NCBI GenBank assembly: GCA_025999315.1
Contig: BNXD01000030.1
Coordinates: 1 to 19,055 of the forward strand
Direction: 5' to 3'
Length of the DNA stretch: 19,055 nucleotides
Source of the DNA: Bacteroidia bacterium
GTDB lineage: Bacteria > Bacteroidota > Bacteroidia > Bacteroidales > Rikenellaceae
Part shown: positions 6,823 to 12,188 of the stretch, one piece after another
Numbering within the stretch: position 1 is the first letter of the stretch
How the letters are laid out: every line of letters starts with the position of its first letter
Translations under genes and position numbers: made by a program
The notes under the pieces: generated by a model
The model's database searches: none
What the model was told of the DNA's origin: nothing
What the model saw: the letters and a program-made list of their open reading frames with translations, nothing else

Positions 6823-7851
6823 TTATCTGATCCCCTCGCTGTCGAGCCACCGGTGATAGATGGCCCCGTAACGGTTGTGCTGCTCGAGGGTCGTCGAGAA
6901 GTTGTGATAGCCCGAATAATCGGGTTTGGCACAGAAATAGAGATAGTTGTGATGGCCATAGCCGAGCGTGGCGTCGATCGCCGCAACCGACGGCATACAG
7001 ATCGGTCCGGGTGGCAGACCGGCATGTTTGTAGGTGTTGTAGGGCGAATCCGAGGCCAGGGCCGCCCCCCGTATGCGCCGCAGGGCAAAGTTGCCCACGG
7101 CAAATTTGACCGTAGGATCGGCCTGCAGGGCCATTCCGATCCGCAGGCGGTTGACATAAACCCCCGCCACGGTGGCCATTTCGTCGGTGCGTTTGGTCTC
7201 TTCATAGACGATCGAGGCCAGCGTTACCACCTGCTCGCGTGTCATGCCCAGAGCGGCGAGACGCGAGGTTCGCTCTCCGTTCCAAAAACGGTCATACTCC
7301 TTGCGCATTCGCTCCACAAAACCCTCCGAAGAGGTGTTCCAGTAGAATTGATAGGTGTCGGGGATCATCATCGCCATGAATGTCTGTGGCGTGAAGCCCA
7401 TGCGCCGGGCCGTGGCCGCGTCGGTCAGCACGCGGGCAAAGGCCGCCGAATCGGGCTCCAGCTGACGCGCCAGGGCGGCGGAGAGCGATTCGAGCGATCG
7501 CAGGTTGTTGAAGGTAACCCGCACCGGGGTTTGCAACCCGCGCCGGAGCATCCTCGCCACCCTGATGTAGCTCATCCCGCGGGTGAGCCGGTAGGCGCCG
7601 GGGTGATAGTTCCGCTCGTCGAGCTTGAGCAGCGATGCGGCCACGTGCAGACGGGTCATGCTGCCTATCGCCCCGCTGCGATCCAGCGAGTCGTAGAGCA
7701 TCCCCATATCGCCGCCCGTGGGCAGGTGGATCACCTTGTCGCTGCGCACGGCGTTGCCGACAAGGGCCATATATTGCCACCACACCACGCCCCCCGCCAA
7801 AAGGAGCGCGCCGAGGACGATCAGCAGAAAATTTCGCGTACGTTTTTTCAC
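6823..7851 (-). CDS. mltG: Endolytic murein transglycosylase MltG
   Basis: 342 residues from a GTG start (7849-7851). MltG cuts nascent peptidoglycan glycan strands at the periplasmic face of the inner membrane and is thought to end strand synthesis. From this start the N-terminus reads MKKRTRN followed by a hydrophobic anchor (about 8-27). A LysM-like/YceG N-domain follows. The catalytic region has IPDTYQFYW, then ASIVYEET, whose conserved Glu falls near residue 218, then LQADPTVKFA, LPPGPICMPS and YLYFCAKPDYSGYHNFS near the C-terminus. All landmark motifs are present. An ATG 33 bp upstream (7884) would add MNLSSFLYLCA before the basic segment. I prefer the GTG because it gives a canonical anchor and because a -7 box lies inside that extension (7856-7863). 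The gene precedes the YrdC-DUF4199-GT2 operon. Confidence 0.94.
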   Translation of the reverse strand: MKKRTRNFLLIVLGALLLAGGVVWWQYMALVGNAVRSDKVIHLPTGGDMGMLYDSLDRSGAIGSMTRLHVAASLLKLDERNYHPGAYRLTRGMSYIRVARMLRRGLQTPVRVTFNNLRSLESLSAALARQLEPDSAAFARVLTDAATARRMGFTPQTFMAMMIPDTYQFYWNTSSEGFVERMRKEYDRFWNGERTSRLAALGMTREQVVTLASIVYEETKRTDEMATVAGVYVNRLRIGMALQADPTVKFAVGNFALRRIRGAALASDSPYNTYKHAGLPPGPICMPSVAAIDATLGYGHHNYLYFCAKPDYSGYHNFSTTLEQHNRYGAIYHRWLDSEGIR

Positions 7852-7855
7852 AGCG

Positions 7856-7863
7856 CAAAGATA
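7856..7863 (-). promoter_or_regulatory. -7 box abutting the mltG start
   Basis: Minus strand TATCTTTG is a perfect TAnnTTTG box ending 4 bp before the GTG at 7851. Initiation would fall on or next to the start codon, predicting a leaderless mRNA. The -33 region is weak (TGTG at about 18 bp). If this box is not used, transcription must begin farther upstream and the ATG at 7884 is possible. Confidence 0.5.
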
Positions 7864-8001
7864 CAAGAAACTGCTTAAATTCACAGCCTCTTTGATATAA
7901 TGCGTCGACCCTGCCCGCTGACCATCAATTACCCTGATCGTCCTCGCCGCCGCTGCGGGTGGACCCGGTCAAAAACAATCATTCCCTGCGTGAAAAACAA
8001 C

Positions 8002-8029
8002 CCCCGGCCTCCTCGAGGGGAGGCCGGGG
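8002..8029 (-). terminator. Terminator after the 142-residue exported protein gene
   Basis: CCCCGGCCTCC (8002-8012) pairs perfectly with GGAGGCCGGGG (8019-8029) around TCGAGG. On the minus strand it is followed by GTTGTTTTTC. It is part of a module (7969-8030) that recurs at 8500-8560. Its plus-strand 44 bases up to the stem match the second copy at 39 of 44 positions without gaps. Confidence 0.88.
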
Positions 8030-8053
8030 CGTTTCAAAGGCATAAACAACTTT

Positions 8054-8482
8054 CTATTTCGGTTTGGCATAATACCTTATCGGACCACCGCCGAACATCT
8101 GCTCACCAGGCTTGGGGCAGTAGATGAAATAGAGTTCGGTGTCGTTGAGGGTTATTATCCGATAGCAAGACACTTCCCCATTTTCCAGTGATTTTGCAAT
8201 AATAAATTTGCCATATTGCACCTGTCCGACTTTCGACTGGACAAAAGTTGTCTCCTCATTGCCGCTCAGATAGAACTGGTAAGGGTCTTCGTCCGTCGTA
8301 TTGTCAACGTTGTCAATAGCGAGAGTATTATAAGTAGTATTTGTGAATAATTTAACCAAGGTCATTTCTTTCCAGTCATACGACTCCCACCTGTATTGCT
8401 TCAGGAGGTCCAGTGTCGTGCGGGCCCCGGCAAACGATGCCGCGCAGCAGGCGAAGATGGCAGATAATATCATCTTTTTCAT
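8054..8482 (-). CDS. Small exported protein of unknown function
   Basis: 142 residues. MKKMILSAIFACCAASFAGA is a clear Sec signal peptide with probable cleavage near residue 20. No lipobox cysteine sits at the cleavage site, so the product is probably periplasmic or secreted. The mature part is about 120 residues, with alternating hydrophobic/polar stretches (YQFYLSG, TTFVQSKVG, KFIIAKSL, CYRIITLND, ELYFIYCPK) that suggest a beta-sheet-rich, possibly lipocalin-like fold; that is a guess from pattern only. I do not recognise the family. It lies downstream of a DUF5043-like gene, and near-identical terminator modules bracket it (7969-8030 and 8500-8560). This suggests the gene plus terminator arose by local duplication or insertion. 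It is AT-richer than the metabolic genes nearby. Confidence 0.75.
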   Translation of the reverse strand: MKKMILSAIFACCAASFAGARTTLDLLKQYRWESYDWKEMTLVKLFTNTTYNTLAIDNVDNTTDEDPYQFYLSGNEETTFVQSKVGQVQYGKFIIAKSLENGEVSCYRIITLNDTELYFIYCPKPGEQMFGGGPIRYYAKPK

Positions 8483-8531
8483 GACTTGACCTTATCTGTT
8501 CAAAAATAATCATTTCCTGTGTTAAAAGCAA

Positions 8532-8560
8532 CCCCCGGCCTCCGCGAGGGAGGCCGGGGG
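8532..8560 (-). terminator. Terminator after the DUF5043-like gene
   Basis: CCCCCGGCCTCC (8532-8543) pairs with GGAGGCCGGGGG (8549-8560), a 12-bp stem with a 5-nt loop. It is followed on the minus strand by TTGCTTTTAA and begins about 12 bp past the stop at 8573. It is the second copy of the module seen at 7969-8030. Confidence 0.88.
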
Positions 8561-8572
8561 AAACCCTGCAGC

Positions 8573-9121
8573 CTAATTATACAATTTGTCGAAATACACT
8601 CTTATCGATGCAGCCAGAAACGTTACGACCTTGCTGCGCTCCGGGATTGAGAACTTGATATATGTTTTTATTTTTTGTTCGAGGGTGAACCACTTGTCCG
8701 GCGGGATCGAATACATTTTGGGGTGTTTTGGGAACATAAAGTGGACCTCCATTATGTTGCCCGACAGATCGATTTTATATGAGACGTCCACCCATTCATT
8801 GCTGCTTCTCAGGCCGGTGATCTCGGCGGCGGTGAATGTCTCTTCGATGGCTTGCCGGTATAGTTGTTTGCGATCTCCAATCTGAGTTGCAGTGAACTTG
8901 TCGTTTCGCTCTGCCAATTGACCATTATGATAACGAATCGGCTCGTCATCATATGTGTTGTTGATGTTGCTTATGATATAAAAGTAATTGGAGGCAGTTG
9001 ACTTGACTTTATAGATGACATTGCTTCCTGCCACCGTGTCGTGATTGGCATAATAATCAACCTGTGCCGCAGCCTCTATGCACAACAGGCTGAATATGGA
9101 TATGATAATAATATTTTTCAT
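8573..9121 (-). CDS. Exported DUF5043-like protein
   Basis: 182 residues with a signal peptide MKNIIIISIFSLLCIEAAAQ, cleaved probably after AAAQ. The mature region opens VDYYANHDTVAGSNVIYKVK, and the second half reads WVDVSYKIDLSGNIMEVHF with IPPDKWFTLEQKIKTYIKF. This layout (short strands, an N-terminal xxYY motif, then a 'DxxGxxMEVxF...L' half) resembles Bacteroidales DUF5043 proteins, whose function is unknown. The assignment is from remembered pattern, not alignment. There is no lipobox. It starts 18 bp after the large lipoprotein gene, so the two are likely cotranscribed, and a strong terminator follows. Low GC and many Ile/Asn/Lys codons set it apart from the GC-rich core genes. Confidence 0.75.
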   Translation of the reverse strand: MKNIIIISIFSLLCIEAAAQVDYYANHDTVAGSNVIYKVKSTASNYFYIISNINNTYDDEPIRYHNGQLAERNDKFTATQIGDRKQLYRQAIEETFTAAEITGLRSSNEWVDVSYKIDLSGNIMEVHFMFPKHPKMYSIPPDKWFTLEQKIKTYIKFSIPERSKVVTFLAASIRVYFDKLYN

Positions 9122-9139
9122 GGTTTTTGAATTTTCTGA

Positions 9140-10906
9140 TTAACATTCAGTGATGAGCGCATCGAGATTCGGCGTGTGGAAATTCGCATAAGAAGAGAAG
9201 GTGTAACCCCGGTTGCTGAAGTAGCCCATACCGACTAACGCACTTACGGTAGAATCCCATGTCTCCTCACACGGATTGCGAACAAAATCACTGATGCTAT
9301 CCCAATCCGTGCCATAATTATAATCTCCGTGCCTGTAGGAAAAATATAGCTTTGCGATTTTTGCTTCGATCTCGTTGTCGCCTTTGTTTGACGCCCAATA
9401 GTTGTTGTCCTGATAGGCATGAAACAACTCTTCGAGCACGGTATATTCATCAGCGCCTTCAACTATCGTCATGGTCTTGGTGTTCCTGTCATATTCCCCA
9501 TCGTATATGGGAGGATCGGGATCATCGGGGACAAAGGGTCTGTATATCATATGGAGGTCCACCGAAGCGAGATTATCCATGAGCGTGGAGCCCATGCAGT
9601 CGCTCATAATTTTCTGCAACGCATCCTCAATCGCCATTTTGGCTTCGTTATTATCATATTTCAGCGAATGAACTGTGTTGTTATTATTGTTGTTTCCGTC
9701 GCCGTCTTCACAGTCGCCGTCGCACTCCGTCGAGCCGCATGTTGGGCAGTATGTGCCTTCGGTGGTCTCCTCCGTGTCGCCATCGTTGGGATTGCCATTG
9801 CCTCCGGGCTTGGTGGCCTCAACGACAATGTCATCCAGCACGAAAATCATCACCCCGATCTCCTGGTCGGGCATGCCGTCGCCGTCGGTGTCGATCCAGT
9901 AGCGCTCGCGGTAGCCCGATTGGATAGATTCGGTTTTGACATAAATTTGCCCGTCGCCGTTTGCGTTGGGCCGAACTTCCCATCCGGGAGGCAGCCCCTG
10001 ACCGGACCCGTTGTTGCCGTCGCCTCCGTATTGACCCCAGTCCCAACCTTCGCCGCCCCAGTCCTCCCAGTCGCCATACTCGCCACCCTGGGTGTAGTCG
10101 TATCCGTTATCTTCCCAGCCGGGAGACCACGGCGGCTCGCCCGAATCGGCTTCCCAATAGAAGTGGTCGGGTGCGTTGGGGTCGCCCAAATAGTCTTCCA
10201 GCCAGTCGGAAAAGTCGTCCCAACTCCAACCGCAATCATCATCATCCTCACCGCCGGATCGCGTAGCGATATTGGGCTTCGAGTTGATCTGTATGCCGCG
10301 AAGCATGGCTGCCACCTTGCTTTTGTCCACGGGTCGGGGACCAATGGTGTGTACGCCCCGCCGAACGGTGCCGTTCGCATACTCGTCAAGCTTTATGAGC
10401 CGTCCGCCCAGCGTGTAGTATGCGGCGATGCCCGAGAAGTCGCCCTTGTCGCCATCGATCACAAAATGGTCGGCATTGTAATTTTTGTTGTGGCGGTGGA
10501 AGCCGACCGTAGGGACAAGGCTCAACAAATAGGTCGACATCTCGCCGGTCACGGCGCTCTTGACGACAACAACCTTCTGATAGACGGGGACAACGGCAAC
10601 TGCCGGTTTGCCGTTTATCGTTTCGCAGCGCAGAGCTCCATGCCGGGTCGATTGCGAGATCGGCGCGCTCACTCCGCCCGTTCTTTTGCCCGAAGAGCTT
10701 TTGGCCCTGTTCCAGTGCGGGGTGAACTCGCCCGGGTCGAGGATCGAGGGTTTGCGGCGTCCGCCGCCGCGTGTGGCCTGCAGCGCAATCTGATTTTCAA
10801 AGAACTCTTTTGCCTCTGCGACAGAGATAACTCCCGATTCGGAGGCGGATTGGTTCGGCTCGATTTCCACAATGTCCTTGACACAGGAGTAGAGCGCTAT
10901 CCCCAC
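9140..10906 (-). CDS. Large surface lipoprotein with Trp/Asp/Gly-rich segment and degenerate zincin-like motif
   Basis: 588 codons from the only canonical start in frame, GTG at 10906. Upstream in the same frame the codons read PPKKKFYYFYICIAVAV and join GIALYSC, giving a full lipoprotein signal peptide with a lipobox cysteine (Cys8), but no ATG/GTG/TTG precedes it. Residues 27-180 (VAEAKEFFEN, TPHWNRAKSS, FSGIAAYYTLGGRLIKLDEY, NGTV) resemble a recurrent uncharacterised Bacteroidales lipoprotein family. Residues 220-300 are extremely rich in Trp, Asp, Gly and Tyr. IDTDGDGMPD (338-347) looks like a calcium-binding Asp-rich loop. CPTCGSTECDGDC (387-399) is a cysteine-rich hinge before an Asn run. 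EELFHAYQ (492-499) with NEIEAK (511-516) resembles a gluzincin HExxH...E site whose first His is Glu. A surface-exposed binding or peptidase-like role is inference. Confidence 0.8.
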   Translation of the reverse strand: MGIALYSCVKDIVEIEPNQSASESGVISVAEAKEFFENQIALQATRGGGRRKPSILDPGEFTPHWNRAKSSSGKRTGGVSAPISQSTRHGALRCETINGKPAVAVVPVYQKVVVVKSAVTGEMSTYLLSLVPTVGFHRHNKNYNADHFVIDGDKGDFSGIAAYYTLGGRLIKLDEYANGTVRRGVHTIGPRPVDKSKVAAMLRGIQINSKPNIATRSGGEDDDDCGWSWDDFSDWLEDYLGDPNAPDHFYWEADSGEPPWSPGWEDNGYDYTQGGEYGDWEDWGGEGWDWGQYGGDGNNGSGQGLPPGWEVRPNANGDGQIYVKTESIQSGYRERYWIDTDGDGMPDQEIGVMIFVLDDIVVEATKPGGNGNPNDGDTEETTEGTYCPTCGSTECDGDCEDGDGNNNNNNTVHSLKYDNNEAKMAIEDALQKIMSDCMGSTLMDNLASVDLHMIYRPFVPDDPDPPIYDGEYDRNTKTMTIVEGADEYTVLEELFHAYQDNNYWASNKGDNEIEAKIAKLYFSYRHGDYNYGTDWDSISDFVRNPCEETWDSTVSALVGMGYFSNRGYTFSSYANFHTPNLDALITEC

Positions 10907-10919
10907 AGCGACGGCAATA

Positions 10920-10927
10920 CAAATATA
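10920..10927 (-). promoter_or_regulatory. Possible -7 box inside the lipoprotein signal-peptide region
   Basis: Minus strand TATATTTG fits TAnnTTTG exactly, 13 bp before the GTG at 10906, but no good -33 box is visible. The same bases encode part of the apparent signal-peptide hydrophobic core. The match may therefore be fortuitous in A/T-rich DNA, or may mean transcription starts just before the GTG. Confidence 0.35.
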
Positions 10928-10959
10928 AAAATAATAAAACTTTTTCTTGGGAGGGTGTT

Positions 10960-11514
10960 TTAGCTCGTTTTCTTTTTGCCTGCTCTCTTTTTCTGCGACT
11001 TGGCCTTGTCGGCCTTCAGTTTGTTGTATTGCGTGGGAGTAAGCAGCCCTCGCAGTTTTTGATCATACTCCGCGTTCAGCGATTCGAGTCTGAGGCTCTT
11101 CTCGGTGGGGGTCAGGCGGCTCTTGCGTATCTTGAGATGGTCGACGGCCTTGCTGTTGCGCAACTCCTTGAACTGCCGGATATGTTCGGGGCTCATGCCG
11201 ATCTTTTTGGACAGGCGCCGGTCGTACGACGCCCGTTTCTTCCTGTCGAGTTGGGCAAATTTGGCGTCGCCTATCTGAGCTTTGACCTTGGTGTCATATT
11301 TACCGGCCAGCGCGTCTTTTTGCTGCTCCCGGACCCCTTTCTTCAGAGGTTGGGCTTCGATCCGGGCCAGATTCTTCTCGTGATCCTTTTTCTTTCGGGC
11401 CAGCTTTACTGCGTCTTTCTGCGAGAGTTTCAGACCGTGAATCCTGGTGGTCTTCACGGTCGTCCGGTTGTCGTGGGTGGTGATCATGGCGTGGGCTTTT
11501 TCCCGGCCCACCAC
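10960..11514 (-). CDS. Highly basic Spy/LTxxQ-like protein without signal peptide
   Basis: 184 residues from GTG at 11514, or 175 from ATG at 11487. It is strongly Lys/Arg-rich, predicted mostly helical, and ends in SQKKRAGKKKTS. Two internal units look related: a segment with EQQKDALAGKYDTKVKAQIG...FAQL and a C-terminal one with LRLESLNAEYDQKLRGLLTPTQYNKL. The second carries an LTPTQ motif like those of Spy/CpxP-type (LTxxQ) proteins. Those are normally periplasmic chaperone-like proteins, but neither start here gives a signal peptide. It could be a cytosolic relative, a nucleic-acid binder, or a gene that has lost its leader. I favour the ATG slightly on start type, while the GTG has a GAGGGG stretch just upstream. 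It stops 54 bp before the lipoprotein GTG and 12 bp before the apparent KKK of that signal peptide. A minus-strand terminator at 11555-11588 separates it from upstream DNA. Confidence 0.7.
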   Translation of the reverse strand: MVGREKAHAMITTHDNRTTVKTTRIHGLKLSQKDAVKLARKKKDHEKNLARIEAQPLKKGVREQQKDALAGKYDTKVKAQIGDAKFAQLDRKKRASYDRRLSKKIGMSPEHIRQFKELRNSKAVDHLKIRKSRLTPTEKSLRLESLNAEYDQKLRGLLTPTQYNKLKADKAKSQKKRAGKKKTS

Positions 11515-11554
11515 CCCTCAAAATTTCAACCCCACAAAAATCACTTCTTTCGAC

Positions 11555-11588
11555 AAAAAAATCCCGGCCTCCAAAACTGGAGCCGGGA
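11555..11588 (-). terminator. Terminator after the small ORF at 11606
   Basis: TCCCGGC plus TCCA (11562-11573, one bulged C) pairs with TGGA plus GCCGGGA (11578-11588) around AAAC. On the minus strand seven T follow (11561-11555). It sits about 17 bp past the stop at 11606, implying a real minus-strand transcript arriving from the right. Confidence 0.82.
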
Positions 11589-11605
11589 CTTTTGCCTAAT
11601 GGGAC

Positions 11606-11755
11606 TTACTTGACGGCTTTGTAAACCATGACAAGGTCGTCGCCGCAGGTAAACCTGCGGTTTTTTGCGATCACGTATCGGACTGCGTCCGGAAGCTGTT
11701 CGATTTTTTAGTTATACGGTTTAAGGGGATTATCACCAATTTCCGAAAAAATCAT
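11606..11755 (-). pseudogene. Small ORF interrupted by an in-frame TAA (remnant or unusual gene)
   Basis: Reading minus from ATG 11755 gives MIFSEIGDNPLKPYN, then TAA (11708-11710). The same frame continues KIEQLPDAVRYVIAKNRR and FTCGDDLVMVYKAVK to a TAA at 11606-11608. The 33-codon 3' part looks coding (ordered, mixed-polarity composition) and is followed at once by a strong minus-strand terminator, but it has no ATG. Its only canonical internal start is a GTG at 11674. Options are a decayed small gene, an Ile-codon start at 11704, or chance. The ATG end overlaps the upstream region of the divergent ffs promoter, which weakens the full-length reading. I do not recognise the peptide. Confidence 0.4.
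11643..11666 (+). terminator. Plus-strand terminator-like hairpin
   Basis: CCGCAGGT (11643-11650) and ACCTGCGG (11653-11660) pair with a minimal loop and are followed by TTTTTT (11661-11666). In form this is a good plus-strand terminator, yet no plus-strand gene lies upstream. It may shield ffs from read-through, end an antisense transcript, or simply be the coding sequence of the small minus-strand ORF it lies within. Confidence 0.5.
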
Positions 11756-11763
11756 TATATTTG
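11756..11763 (+). promoter_or_regulatory. -7 box of the ffs promoter
   Basis: TATATTTG matches TAnnTTTG exactly and ends 5 bp before the first base of the SRP RNA terminal stem (11769), the expected distance to the start point. The -33 region is A/T-rich but lacks a clear TTTG. Confidence 0.75.
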
Positions 11764-11768
11764 CACCC

Positions 11769-11877
11769 GTGGGTAAGTCTTATACGGTCAGCTCCTGCTG
11801 AATCCCCCCAGGCGCGGAAGCGAGCAAGGGTAAGGTGGTTGTAGCGGCGCGATATAAGTAGCTTACCCACTTTTTTT
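11769..11877 (+). ncRNA. ffs: Bacterial small signal recognition particle RNA (4.5S RNA)
   Basis: The apical SRP domain is explicit: CAGG (11809-11812), a CGC/GCG stem closing a GGAA tetraloop (11816-11819), then the asymmetric-loop strand AGCA (11823-11826) followed by AGGG. This matches the E. coli pattern CAGG-UCC-GGAA-GG-AAGCA. The ends close by a 9-bp helix, GTGGGTAAG (11769-11777) with CTTACCCAC (11862-11870), immediately followed by seven T, so terminal helix and terminator coincide. RNA length is about 105 nt. It binds Ffh and targets nascent membrane and secreted proteins to FtsY. It is transcribed divergently from all protein genes of the window, from a -7 box at 11756-11763. Confidence 0.95.
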
Positions 11878-11950
11878 GTGCCCATGCGGGTGCCATTTCG
11901 CTGCTCTGCCTGCCGACATCCCGATGCGGGGCATCGGAACGCGATCGCCG

Positions 11951-12133
11951 TTATGCGCTTTTGCGCCTCGGTCGCAGATGAATACGGTCCAATATGGCGC
12001 GAAACGAACCATCGTAGCCCGGTTTGCGCAACACTCCGAACTTCAGGATGATCCCCACAAGTATCATGATCACCATATCGGCAGGGTTTATGTCGGTGAG
12101 GTGAAAAGCCGTACAGGTGTGTCGACACACCAT
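11951..12133 (-). CDS. Possible small membrane protein
   Basis: A 60-codon ORF from ATG 12133, or 41 codons from ATG 12076. The central DMVIMILVGIILKFGVL is a convincing single membrane helix. It is followed by a basic tail, LRKPGYDGSFRAILDRI then RPRRKSA. Codon use in the 3' two thirds is like that of the neighbouring genes (CTG, ATC, CGC, GGC). The first 19 residues are rich in Cys/His/Thr and overlap the htpG terminator and a palindrome, so the shorter form is more plausible. It lies between htpG and ffs. I do not recognise the family, and chance is possible. Confidence 0.4.
   Translation of the reverse strand: MVCRHTCTAFHLTDINPADMVIMILVGIILKFGVLRKPGYDGSFRAILDRIHLRPRRKSA
12116..12131. repeat. 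16-bp perfect palindrome downstream of htpG
   Basis: GGTGTGTCGACACACC is perfectly self-complementary. It lies directly after the htpG terminator on the minus strand and at the 5' end of the possible small membrane-protein ORF. It could be an operator, or an extra stem helping termination. Confidence 0.6.
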
Positions 12134-12180
12134 AAAACCGCGGGCCCGCTCCGAGGCTGTACACCCCGGGGCGGACCCGC
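12134..12180 (-). terminator. Terminator of htpG
   Basis: On the minus strand GCGGGTCCGC (12180-12171) pairs with GCGGGCCCGC (12149-12140), 10 bp with one wobble. A 21-nt loop can itself pair partly, and GGTTTTAT follows. It lies 8 bp past the htpG stop. Confidence 0.75.
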
Positions 12181-12188
12181 CGGGAGTG

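Noticed and set aside
11921..11937. Perfect hairpin CCGATGC-GGG-GCATCGG
   Set aside because: No T-run on either side and no gene ends next to it in a suitable way; kept only as an isolated inverted repeat.
11733..12164. 143-codon minus frame between htpG and ffs
   Set aside because: It runs antisense through the whole SRP RNA and the ffs promoter, and its composition is not protein-like.
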